47,780 bases of DNA from an uncultured Lachnospiraceae bacterium (GTDB lineage Bacteria > Bacillota > Clostridia > Lachnospirales > Lachnospiraceae), in the NCBI GenBank assembly GCA_947626395.1, contig CANQRU010000027.1, positions 1-47,780 of the forward strand. Reading direction: 5' to 3'. Positions 9,954 to 17,809 of the stretch are shown here, in pieces; the first letter of the stretch is position 1, and the number at the start of each line of letters is the position of its first letter. The notes beneath the pieces were generated by a model. It was given only the letters and a program-made list of their open reading frames with translations, ran no database searches and was not told the DNA's origin. The translations under genes were made by a program, and so were the position numbers.

Positions 9954-11819
9954 CTAACTTGACGGTCCCAGCGGGCCGTTCGATTCGGATGGCGGCGCGA
10001 CAGGTCCTGTCGTTTCAGGCCCGGTCTGCGACGGGCCTTCGGAACCGGGCGCCACCGGTCCGTTGCCGCTGACCGGACCGCCCGGACCGCTGACCGGGCC
10101 GCTGACCGGACCGGCCGGAACCTGGGATTCCGCATCCGGATGCGGCGCGCCGGGATCTGCAGCGGGCTGCGTCTCCTCAGCCGCAGGCTGTGTCTCTTCC
10201 GGAGCCGGCTGCGTCTCTTCCGGCGCAGGCTGCGTCTCCGCGGGAGCGGGCTGCGTCTCCGCCGGCGCAGACTGTGTCCCTGACGACGCGGAAGACCCCT
10301 GAGAAGTCTGCTTTGAACTGCCCGGATAGTCGCTGCTGCCGGAACCGTCTGTCGTGTACACAAGCACAGGATCTCCCGTAGAAATGATCTCATACAGTGA
10401 TTTGGCTACCGATACCGGCAGGTTTACGCAGCCATGGGAACCGTTGGTCAGATAGATCTTACCTCCGAATGCGCCGCGCCAGCTGGCGTCATGCAGGCCG
10501 ATGCCGCCGTTAAACGGCATCCAGTAACTCACCGGAGACTCATACGCATAACTTCCATCCGCTCTCCGTTCACCGCGCAGCACCCTGTTCCTCTGCTTAT
10601 AATTAATGAAATAGGTTCCGACAGGCGTATCGTTCTTCCTGGCATGGCTGCCAGATACAAAATCCGACTCAAGAACCATCTGCCCATCTTTATAAAAATA
10701 CATGTGCTGATCCGTCAGATTCAGTTCCGCATAAGTATCGCCATAATCGTTCGCTCCGTGGCTCTTGGCGGTACTGGAGTAGACCGGCTCCCTGGTCTGG
10801 CTTTCTCCCGTCTCGATCAGCGCGCACAGTTCCGCGGCTTCCTTCTCCTGATCGATCTTCCAGCCGAAAGAACCGCCGTTTATCGTCACCGTGCCTCCGC
10901 CGGTCGTCTTTAACGTCCTGGGCTTGCCCAGCGTATCATACTTATCCGCCAGCCCTTTCACATAAGCCGCGGCCTGCTCCTCATCCAGCACGATCGAGCC
11001 GTCCTCCGCCATGGAGATCCATTCCCTGATCGTGTCCTTATCCAAAACCTCCTGCTGATCCCCAAACTGATAAGTGACCGTCACGGCCAGATAGCCGTTC
11101 AGCTTATCCGCCTTCTCATTAAGCGCGGCGTCGTCAGAGGTAACATTCGGTTCTTTATAGACATCCAGATCCTCAAGCACCACCATCGTATCCAGATTAT
11201 GTACGGCATCCTCGACCGCCTTCTTTACCCGGGTCTTGTTCAGGACAGTCCCTTCCTCCTCCGGGATCACTTTATATCCTTCCCCTTCGATATAATCCGA
11301 CAGGTACGCGTCTATCGGCTCCACCGCCTGCGCGTCGTCCAGAAATACCATTTTCTCGATGCGGTCCTTCAGCATCTCGTCGTCTGCTTCGATCATGGTA
11401 CTGATCTGATACTCTGTCGCTGTGTCCCTGTGATTCCACCAGTCCATCGGATCCTGGGCGGCCAGGTACTGTTCCAGCGATCCGTCAAATACATAATGCA
11501 GTCCGACTTCATCCCCGGTTATCTTCTCCTCGACGCCTCCCCTTCCAACGACCGTCAGAACGTATTCTTCCATTCTCGACGCCACCAGAGCCTCGACTTC
11601 TTCTACGGTCTTCTGGGAAACATCGATCCCGTTCACTACCGTATTCGGGAAAAATACCGTGCGGTACTGTTCCCCTTCGCCTGTGTAGTACATGTAGCCG
11701 GCCGCGCCTGCGATTCCCCCCAGTATCACAGCGACAGCTGCTCCGGCCAGTACTTTGACAGCAATGGAAGCCGGCTTTTTCTTCCGGCTTCTTGGTACAT
11801 TCTTCTCCTCCTCTTCCAT
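9954..11819 (-). CDS. L,D-transpeptidase (YkuD) with PG-binding domains and Pro-rich tail
   Basis: Membrane-anchored cell-wall enzyme predicted to form 3-3 cross-links or attach proteins to peptidoglycan. From the N-terminus: a charged cytoplasmic stretch, one transmembrane helix (~residues 20-43, VKVLAGAAVAVILGGIAGAA), two putative peptidoglycan-binding_4 modules (~55-330), and the YkuD catalytic domain (~370-490) with the motif HGCVNLP containing the catalytic Cys. The last ~115 residues are low complexity: repeated AETQPAP/EETQPAP heptads, then GPVSGP repeats. I prefer the ATG at 11817-11819 (MEEEEKNVP) because an AAAGGA lies upstream. The ATG at 11841 sits only about 8 bases after the predicted transcription start and has no Shine-Dalgarno. 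Confidence 0.92.
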   Translation of the reverse strand: MEEEEKNVPRSRKKKPASIAVKVLAGAAVAVILGGIAGAAGYMYYTGEGEQYRTVFFPNTVVNGIDVSQKTVEEVEALVASRMEEYVLTVVGRGGVEEKITGDEVGLHYVFDGSLEQYLAAQDPMDWWNHRDTATEYQISTMIEADDEMLKDRIEKMVFLDDAQAVEPIDAYLSDYIEGEGYKVIPEEEGTVLNKTRVKKAVEDAVHNLDTMVVLEDLDVYKEPNVTSDDAALNEKADKLNGYLAVTVTYQFGDQQEVLDKDTIREWISMAEDGSIVLDEEQAAAYVKGLADKYDTLGKPRTLKTTGGGTVTINGGSFGWKIDQEKEAAELCALIETGESQTREPVYSSTAKSHGANDYGDTYAELNLTDQHMYFYKDGQMVLESDFVSGSHARKNDTPVGTYFINYKQRNRVLRGERRADGSYAYESPVSYWMPFNGGIGLHDASWRGAFGGKIYLTNGSHGCVNLPVSVAKSLYEIISTGDPVLVYTTDGSGSSDYPGSSKQTSQGSSASSGTQSAPAETQPAPAETQPAPEETQPAPEETQPAAEETQPAADPGAPHPDAESQVPAGPVSGPVSGPGGPVSGNGPVAPGSEGPSQTGPETTGPVAPPSESNGPLGPSS

Positions 11820-11858
11820 CGCACACAGATTCCTTTCACTCATAATTATCTATTCTAC

Positions 11859-11887
11859 AGTATAGACCAATCTTTTCTGACTGTCCA
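11859..11887 (-). promoter_or_regulatory. Promoter of the L,D-transpeptidase gene
   Basis: Minus-strand TGGACA (11882-11887) and TATACT (11859-11864) with 17-base spacing. Transcription would begin near 11852, which supports the downstream ATG as the start of translation. Confidence 0.65.
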
Positions 11888-11934
11888 GATAATTTATGAC
11901 TATTTTTTTCAAAAAAAGCCCCTCATTTATATGC

Positions 11935-11968
11935 AAAACCCGGCTTCCTGCAGAGGAAACCGGGTTTT
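11935..11968 (-). terminator. Rho-independent terminator after mscL
   Basis: Inverted repeat AAAACCCGG / CCGGGTTTT with inner TTCC/GGAA pairing and a six-base loop, 38 bases after the mscL stop. On the minus strand the stem ends in TTTT followed by an AT-rich stretch. The symmetric A and T flanks would allow some activity in both directions. Confidence 0.8.
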
Positions 11969-12006
11969 GTTCCGTATACATATCGGTTATGTATTACATC
12001 CTGAAA

Positions 12007-12459
12007 TTATGCGTTCTTTTCCTTCAGCAGATCGCGGATCTCCGCCAGAAGTTCTTCCGAAGTCGGTCCGGCCGGCTCCGCAGGCGCAGCCTCCTCTTCT
12101 TCCTTCGCCTTAAACTGCGCGGTGATCGTATTGAGCACCTTAATGGCGAAGAAAACGCAGGCCGCGATGATCAGGAAGTTGATAATGTTCTGGATGAAGC
12201 TGCCGTACAGAATCGCCGCTTCCGCGGTAACGACATTCCCCGCTTCGTCAAGAACCGCCGGATGAAGCACCAGCTTATAGTTGGTGAAGGTCGTACCTCC
12301 CGCAATGGCTCCCACGATCGGCATTATGATATCGTTCACCATGGAATTCACGATCGTGCTGAACGCGCCGCCGACGACAACGCCGACCGCCATATCTACG
12401 ACGTTGCCGCGGAAAATGAATTTCTTGAACTCCTCAATCGTATCATGCATCTTTCCCAT
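12007..12459 (-). CDS. mscL: Large-conductance mechanosensitive channel
   Basis: A 150-residue homopentameric channel subunit that opens under membrane tension to release solutes during hypo-osmotic shock. The amphipathic N-terminal helix and pore-lining TM1 are clear (FKKFIFRGNVVDMAVGVVVG, then GGAFSTIVNSMV). TM2 lies around residues 88-110 (NIINFLIIAACVFFAIKVLN). The C-terminal cytoplasmic bundle follows a Glu/Ala/Pro-rich linker (KAKEEEEAAPAEPAGP) and ends in EELLAEIRDLLKEKNA. The start has GAGGAGG nine bases upstream. It is a single gene with its own promoter and terminator, divergent from the ABC importer genes. Confidence 0.97.
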   Translation of the reverse strand: MGKMHDTIEEFKKFIFRGNVVDMAVGVVVGGAFSTIVNSMVNDIIMPIVGAIAGGTTFTNYKLVLHPAVLDEAGNVVTAEAAILYGSFIQNIINFLIIAACVFFAIKVLNTITAQFKAKEEEEAAPAEPAGPTSEELLAEIRDLLKEKNA

Positions 12460-12517
12460 CTGAAACTGCCTCCTCTTCTGTTACGAAACACGTACCGTTA
12501 ATACAACTGCTTTTTTC

Positions 12518-12546
12518 ATTATACATAGCTTCCGGAAAAATGTAAA
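12518..12546 (-). promoter_or_regulatory. mscL promoter
   Basis: Minus-strand TTTACA (12541-12546), 17-base spacer, TATAAT (12518-12523). On the opposite strand a possible -10 (TACAAT) precedes the ABC importer genes near 12610, but I cannot find a convincing -35 for it. Confidence 0.75.
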
Positions 12547-12638
12547 TCCTTTTATCTGATTTTTGCAACAATTGCGACATTTCCCGCCGTCACGCCTTTT
12601 TCTCCGTTACATACAATAATAGGGTAAGGAGGTGCCAT

Positions 12639-13505
12639 ATGAAACCCAAACTGGAAGTGAAGGATCTGAGTTATTCCTACCACGAATTATCGGGCGAGAC
12701 CATCGCCCTTTCCCATATATCCTTTGACGTCAGAGACGGCGAATTCTTCGCGGTCGTCGGTCCGTCCGGCTGCGGAAAATCCACGCTGCTTTCCCTGCTG
12801 TGCGGTCTTCTGGAACCGGAAGAGGGGGACATCCTCATCGACGGCGTTCCCCGCGCCGAAAGCAGCGCCGTCATCGGATACATGCTGCAGCGGGACCATC
12901 TGCTTGAATGGCGGACCATCCTGTCCAATACCGCCCTGGGACTGGAGATCCGGAATCACCAGCGCCTGCCATTCTCCCTCTCCCGCCGGTCCGGCGCCGT
13001 CCCCGTCCGCCGGGCTTTCCTCCCGTCCGGGATCATGCCGCGGCGCAGCCTTGACAGGGAATCCCGGGAAAACCTTCTGGCAATGCTTCGCACCTACGGT
13101 CTGTCTGAATTCTGCGGCGCGAAGCCTTCCCAGCTGTCCGGAGGCATGCGGCAGCGGGCCGCGCTGATCCGTACGCTGGCCTTAAAACCGGACATCCTGC
13201 TTTTGGACGAACCGTTTTCCGCACTCGATTATCAGACAAGACTGGAAGTCTGCGACGACATCAGTTCCATCATTAAGACGCAGAAAAAGACCGCTGTCCT
13301 GATCACCCACGATCTGTCGGAGGCCATCTCCGTGGCAGACCGGATCCTGGTGCTGAGCAGCCGGCCCGGCCGTGTAAAAGCCGTTCTCACGATCACCTTC
13401 GGCCCGGATGCCGCCCGCCCTTTGGAGCGGCGGAACGCGCCGGAATTCTCGGCTTATTTCGATCAGTTATGGAAGGAGTTGAAATGCGATGAAACATCCC
13501 TATGA
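12639..13505 (+). CDS. ABC transporter ATP-binding protein, SsuB/TauB/NrtD type
   Basis: ATPase of an importer of the nitrate/sulfonate/taurine class, 288 residues. Walker A GPSGCGKST is at 41-49, the signature LSGGM at 166-170, Walker B LLLDEPF at ~187-193 and the switch histidine in VLITHDLSEA. Compared with typical SsuB there is an extra basic stretch of about 30 residues at ~107-139 (RLPFSLSRRSGAVPVRRA), between the Q-loop region and the signature motif. The start ATG follows AAGGAGG. The 3' end overlaps the permease gene by 17 bases, so the two are translationally coupled. No substrate-binding protein gene is next to them, so the substrate cannot be inferred beyond the family range (sulfonates, nitrate, thiamine precursors, riboflavin-like compounds). 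Confidence 0.9.
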   Translation: MKPKLEVKDLSYSYHELSGETIALSHISFDVRDGEFFAVVGPSGCGKSTLLSLLCGLLEPEEGDILIDGVPRAESSAVIGYMLQRDHLLEWRTILSNTALGLEIRNHQRLPFSLSRRSGAVPVRRAFLPSGIMPRRSLDRESRENLLAMLRTYGLSEFCGAKPSQLSGGMRQRAALIRTLALKPDILLLDEPFSALDYQTRLEVCDDISSIIKTQKKTAVLITHDLSEAISVADRILVLSSRPGRVKAVLTITFGPDAARPLERRNAPEFSAYFDQLWKELKCDETSL

Positions 13506-14325
13506 CAATACGCCCGATGCGGCGGAAAACGCCGGCAGCTGCCCGAGTCCCCGGCAGCTCGCGTATCTGGAGGCGGAACGCCGCCACCGCGTCCAGGTGC
13601 GGATCGTCCGCGCCATGATCCTGATCCTTTTCCTGGCGCTGTGGGAACTGTTCGCGGAGCTGGATCTGATCGATTCCTTCATCTTCAGCAGCCCGGGCCG
13701 CATCCTGGCCTGCTTCCTTCAGATGACGGCGGACGGCAGTATTTTTCTCCATACGGGGATCACGCTCCTGGAGACCCTGATCAGCTTCTTTCTGACAGTG
13801 GCGATCGCCGTGGCCGCAGCCGTCCTTTTATGGGCGAGCCGCAGTCTTTCGGAGATCCTGGAGCCCTATCTGGTCATGCTCAACAGCCTGCCGAAATCGG
13901 CCATGGCGCCGCTTCTCATCGTCTGGCTCGGCAACAGCATGAAAACGATCATTGCCGCCGCCGTCTCGGTGGCGGTCTTCGGCTCCATCCTGACGCTGCA
14001 TACCGGCTTCATGCAGACCGACGCCGACAAGATCCGCCTGATCACATCATTAGGAGGATCACGCCGGGACGTTCTGACGAAGGTGCTGATCCCCGCGTCC
14101 GTCCCGCTGATCATCAGCAACATGAAGGTCAACGTGGGCCTCTGCCTCGTAGGCGTCATCATCGGGGAATTTCTCTCGGCCAGGGCCGGTCTGGGATACC
14201 TGATCATCTACGCGAGCCAGGTATTTAAAATGGATCTGCTCGTCATGTCGATCGTGATCCTCTGCCTGGTATCCACGGCGTTGTACCAGCTGATAACCGT
14301 CCTGGAAAAAAGGGCCGCCCGCTGA
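13489..14325 (+). CDS. ABC transporter permease, SsuC/TauC type
   Basis: Integral membrane permease (278 residues, about six transmembrane helices) of the BinPDT family that pairs with the preceding ATPase. The cytoplasmic coupling (EAA) region is visible as ITSLGGSRRDVLTKVLIPAS, and the downstream GEFLSARAGLGYLI is typical of SsuC/TauC/ThiX. The N-terminus has an uncommon ~40-residue soluble segment before the first helix (VRAMILILFLALWELFAELD). The start at 13489 lies inside the ATPase gene. A periplasmic-type binding protein, needed for function, must be encoded elsewhere. Nothing nearby suggests the substrate. Confidence 0.9.
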   Translation: MKHPYDNTPDAAENAGSCPSPRQLAYLEAERRHRVQVRIVRAMILILFLALWELFAELDLIDSFIFSSPGRILACFLQMTADGSIFLHTGITLLETLISFFLTVAIAVAAAVLLWASRSLSEILEPYLVMLNSLPKSAMAPLLIVWLGNSMKTIIAAAVSVAVFGSILTLHTGFMQTDADKIRLITSLGGSRRDVLTKVLIPASVPLIISNMKVNVGLCLVGVIIGEFLSARAGLGYLIIYASQVFKMDLLVMSIVILCLVSTALYQLITVLEKRAAR

Positions 14326-14378
14326 TGTCCCGCGGAAATATGCCGGAATTTTCCCGAAATTATTGGCAATTTGTGATA

Positions 14379-14406
14379 TTGGAATTCCTGCGTATTCTGA
14401 TATAAT
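14379..14406 (+). promoter_or_regulatory. Promoter of the ROK regulator gene
   Basis: TTGGAA (14379-14384), 16-base spacer, TATAAT (14401-14406), about 50 bases before the ROK ATG. Confidence 0.75.
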
Positions 14407-14457
14407 AGATCATAAGAGAGAACATTTATTCCGCCGTTATTCAGAAGAGGTGTGCCT

Positions 14458-15645
14458 ATGTACAGCAAGAAGAAAAAGCAGCCGACCAACCGCCGGCGTA
14501 TTCTGGAATGTATCTACCGGAACGCGCCGCTGGCGCGCACGGAGATCGCCGAGATCACCGGCATTACGCCGGCCACTGTGACCAATACGGCCGCGCAGCT
14601 GATCTCCGACGGAGTCATCATGGAAGTCGGCGAGGCGGCGACGGAGGAGGTATCTTCCGGCCGCAGGAGGATCCTGGTAGATATCGTGCCGGACTGCGCC
14701 TATTCCATCGGCGTGGAGTTTTCGGAGAAAGCCCTGGCCGCCTGCATCTGCGATATGAAAGGGAATATCTGCTCTCAGAAGGTCGTGCCGTTTACCGACG
14801 ATCTTCTGCCCAATATCACCCGGCAGGTCACGGATATCATCATGCTCCTGATCGAGTCCTCGAAGCTGGACTGGAAGCAGTTCACGGGCATCGGCATCGC
14901 GCTTCCCGGCCATCTCAGCATCGACGGGAACTCGCTGATCACCAACCGGCAGATCTGGGAGAACTTCCGTCCGGCGGAGATCTCCGACAAATTCCCGATC
15001 CCGGTCGCCATGGAGAATAACGCCAGATGTATGGCTCTCGGAGCTTATTTTTTCCACCCGGACACCGTGCCGGACAGCTTCGCCCTGTTCCATGTGGGCC
15101 GGGGTATGTTCTGCGCCACTATGGTGGACGGCGAACTGTTTTTGGGCAACCATTATATCGCCGGGGAGATCGGACACACCATCGTCAATGAGAACGGCCC
15201 CTTATGCGAGTGCGGCAAGCGGGGCTGCCTGCAGGTCTATTCCAGCGAATCCAGGCTGGTGAGGACCGCGCGGATGCTGTATGAGAATTCTCCCAATACC
15301 ATGCTCCGCACGCTGGCGGAAAGCGCGGATGATATCACGCTGGAGCAGCTGATCACCGCTTACTATATGGGCGACTCGGCGATCGGCGCCCTGATCAACG
15401 ACGCGCTCCGGTACCTCAGTATCTCCACCGCCAACATCGTGATCACGATGAACCCCGGGAAGATCTTCATGCACGGTCAGCTGTTCGCCCACGAAGGCAT
15501 CCGGACCGAGCTGATGGACCATATCAACCGGCAGCTGGCCTTCATCGGCGATCCATACACCAACAGCGTTGAGATCCTGCCCTACTCGATCACCAACGGC
15601 GCCCTCGGCGCATGCGCCCTGGCCATCGACCGGTTTTTCCTGTAG
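14458..15645 (+). CDS. ROK-family transcriptional regulator (NagC/XylR type)
   Basis: A 395-residue sugar-responsive repressor: an N-terminal winged helix (~residues 9-60, NRRRILECIYRNAPLARTEI and ITPATVTNTAAQL) followed by a ROK sugar-binding domain. The zinc motif is C-E-C-G-K-R-G-C-L-Q, with Gln where ROK proteins normally have Glu, and the GEIGH histidine is present. In the position where ROK kinases have END, this protein has ENN (AMENNARCMALG), fitting a regulator without kinase activity. The start ATG at 14458 has GAAGAGG upstream. It is convergent with the sulfatase/DUF4838 end of the carbohydrate operon at 15896-23001 and is the best candidate for its regulator, by position only. The effector sugar is unknown. 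Confidence 0.92.
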   Translation: MYSKKKKQPTNRRRILECIYRNAPLARTEIAEITGITPATVTNTAAQLISDGVIMEVGEAATEEVSSGRRRILVDIVPDCAYSIGVEFSEKALAACICDMKGNICSQKVVPFTDDLLPNITRQVTDIIMLLIESSKLDWKQFTGIGIALPGHLSIDGNSLITNRQIWENFRPAEISDKFPIPVAMENNARCMALGAYFFHPDTVPDSFALFHVGRGMFCATMVDGELFLGNHYIAGEIGHTIVNENGPLCECGKRGCLQVYSSESRLVRTARMLYENSPNTMLRTLAESADDITLEQLITAYYMGDSAIGALINDALRYLSISTANIVITMNPGKIFMHGQLFAHEGIRTELMDHINRQLAFIGDPYTNSVEILPYSITNGALGACALAIDRFFL

Positions 15646-15676
15646 ATCACACTCTCTGCTTCATAAAAAGTACATC

Positions 15677-15709
15677 GGGGACGTCCGCTGCGGTTTGCCG
15701 GACGTCCCC
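15677..15709 (+). terminator. Hairpin terminator after the ROK gene
   Basis: An 11-base-pair perfect stem (GGGGACGTCCG / CGGACGTCCCC) with an 11-base loop, 31 bases after the stop codon. The following sequence is TTACTC rather than a strong T-run, so termination may be inefficient. Confidence 0.65.
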
Positions 15710-15769
15710 TTACTCATACCCATTCCCCTGTTCTGTATTTAAATTCCGCTCCCCCGCAGTCTTCTCCCT

Positions 15770-15832
15770 GCGGCGTATCCCGCTTCCGATACACACTGAT
15801 ACGCCGCCCCTGCCGCGAATCTTCCACGGCAG
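15770..15832. repeat. Two adjacent inverted repeats in the convergent gap
   Basis: GCGGCGTATC at 15770-15779 is repeated inverted at 15798-15807, and CTGCCG at 15810-15815 is repeated inverted at 15827-15832. They lie downstream of both convergent genes. Neither strand shows a T-run, so they are not clear terminators. They could be 3'-end stabilising structures. Confidence 0.5.
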
Positions 15833-15895
15833 ACTGCTTCTTCCGAACTTCTTCGCTTCTCCCGGCTTTTCCGGTTCTCCCGCCCGTGCCCGCGC

Positions 15896-17809
15896 CTACA
15901 TCCGCCGCGGCGCCGCGCATCCGCAGTATTTCCGGAAACCGGTGAAATTCAGCGATACCTCATGTATCCGGTATACATCCAAATATGGCTGAAAGTCAAG
16001 TTCTTTTTCACGGATCGTGTCCATGAACCGCGTCCAGCTCTCCTTCGCCTCAGCCGTCTGCCCCGAGGCCAGCTGAGCGATCGCATCCTCCAGGTACACG
16101 ATATATTCGCAGTGGTACCGCAGGATCTCCTGGAACCGGGCCTGCAGAGCGCCTTCCTGCTTCTTCGCGAGATACGCGCTCTGCGCGAAATTCTCCGTCA
16201 GGATATGGGCCCTGCGCATCCGCTCCGCCATATCCGGATTGGTTCTTGGGCCTTTGTTGTTGAAATAATCGCAGTCGGAAAGTTCCGAAAGCTCCGTCAG
16301 GTAAGTAAGCACATCCTGCCAGCCGTCGCCGTAGGCCGCCTGATAATACTCCTCCACCATATCGTCGAACCTGCTGCCGATATCCAGAAGCTTCCGCCCC
16401 ATCACATAATTCGGCAGATAGTTGGGCATGCCCGCCCTAAACTCCTGGCAGCTGATATGGCCGTTCAGCTTCATCTTCCCCAGCTGGGCGATATCGTCGT
16501 TGATGATCCTGCTGATATGTACATACCCGAAATCGCCGAAATGAGCCCGCCCCAGGTGATAGTCGTATACAAAGCTGTCTCCTGAGAAATGCTCCTGCCA
16601 CGCCCGCAGATGTGCCAGGTTCTGTCCCAGATTCACCGGCAGCGTGATGTGATTGCGCTCGTACGGCGGAACCGGCGGCAGCTCGTCGTCGATCTGATAG
16701 GCGCTGTTAAAGCTGCGGCTGATCGGCGCGAACATCAGCACAAAACGGTCCGGATTCCTGATCTCCTCGGTCACCGGCGGCCACAGCAGTTCCTGATACA
16801 GCAGGAACACGATGCGCGTGTCCATCTTCCTTGCGGACAGCTTCTCGTCGATCACATTCAGGATCCGGATATACTGATCTGTGGGAATGCTCTTTACGCA
16901 TTCCTCGCACTCACAGTGATTATTGCATTCATCCGCCAGCCATACATGCAGGTAATCCACGCCCGGATGGGACTCCGCGTAGCGGACCACGCTCTCGCTG
17001 AACGCCTCCACCACGTCCGGATTGGAATAGCAGAGGTTCGTATTCATCGGAATCCCGTGGAAGAACTCCCTCTTTCCGTTCACCTGCGCCAGCATGGCGC
17101 GCTGCTTCTCCGTGATCTGTATATCGCTGGCCTTCCAGTCCATGGACGGGATCCCGATGCTCTCTCCGGTCCACCCATGGCCCACCATCTGAAGCAGCAG
17201 ATCCCTCTTCTTAAGCTCCTCCGTCATGATGTCAGAATACCTGGCCGCGTCCCGCGCGGTAAATTCCTCCGGCGCGATCAGCGGATTGGCCTCATGGTGG
17301 TACCATCTGGCGAAAAATGTGTACGGGATCTGGAACTGGATGAAACAGGTATTATAACCCATCTTCGGCAGCCAGTCGATGAAATCCAGCGCATTCTCCA
17401 GAGACTCCGACCCTTCGATGCAGACTCCCCTGTGATAATAGCTGGCCGTATGGCTGTACGACTGGTACAGACTGCTCATGTCCTTAATCTGCGGCACCAG
17501 CTCCATGTCCCTGCCCGGCCCCAGGAAACGGCAGCCCAGCAGGTACAGATAATGGTACACGCCGATCAGGACGCTGCGGGCGTTATTTCCGGTGATCCGG
17601 CCGCCTTCGGGCCCTGTCTGGATATCGAAATGGTCGTTGCGGATCTCCGGAGCCTCCACGATCTTCAGATAAAGCGGCCACGACGGTTTCGCCGCGTTTA
17701 CGGTCACTTCCGCCCCTTCAAGCATTCTTTCCAGATACTTTTTCAGTTCGGACGCCGCATACGCCAGCGTCCGGTCATTCTCATCCATATAGATCAGGCT
17801 GATGTTCAT
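15896..17809 (-). CDS. DUF4838 domain protein (glycoside hydrolase-like)
   Basis: A 637-residue protein with the layout of DUF4838 proteins: an N-terminal alpha/beta domain like that of GH67 and GH20-type enzymes (DENDRTLAYAASELKKYLER, then RSVLIGVYHYLYLLGCRFLG), then a predicted TIM-barrel core beginning near YHRGVCIEGSESLENALDFI. Conserved-looking acidic and aromatic segments include VWLADECNNHCECEECVKS and LLYQELLWPP. No signal peptide is present, so it acts in the cytosol. Its ATG directly follows the stop codon of the upstream sulfatase (TAAATG), so the two are translationally coupled. This suggests it cleaves or processes the desulfated sugar. No catalytic activity has been firmly assigned to the family as far as I know. 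The Cys-rich CNNHCECEEC cluster may bind metal. Confidence 0.85.
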   Translation of the reverse strand: MNISLIYMDENDRTLAYAASELKKYLERMLEGAEVTVNAAKPSWPLYLKIVEAPEIRNDHFDIQTGPEGGRITGNNARSVLIGVYHYLYLLGCRFLGPGRDMELVPQIKDMSSLYQSYSHTASYYHRGVCIEGSESLENALDFIDWLPKMGYNTCFIQFQIPYTFFARWYHHEANPLIAPEEFTARDAARYSDIMTEELKKRDLLLQMVGHGWTGESIGIPSMDWKASDIQITEKQRAMLAQVNGKREFFHGIPMNTNLCYSNPDVVEAFSESVVRYAESHPGVDYLHVWLADECNNHCECEECVKSIPTDQYIRILNVIDEKLSARKMDTRIVFLLYQELLWPPVTEEIRNPDRFVLMFAPISRSFNSAYQIDDELPPVPPYERNHITLPVNLGQNLAHLRAWQEHFSGDSFVYDYHLGRAHFGDFGYVHISRIINDDIAQLGKMKLNGHISCQEFRAGMPNYLPNYVMGRKLLDIGSRFDDMVEEYYQAAYGDGWQDVLTYLTELSELSDCDYFNNKGPRTNPDMAERMRRAHILTENFAQSAYLAKKQEGALQARFQEILRYHCEYIVYLEDAIAQLASGQTAEAKESWTRFMDTIREKELDFQPYLDVYRIHEVSLNFTGFRKYCGCAAPRRM

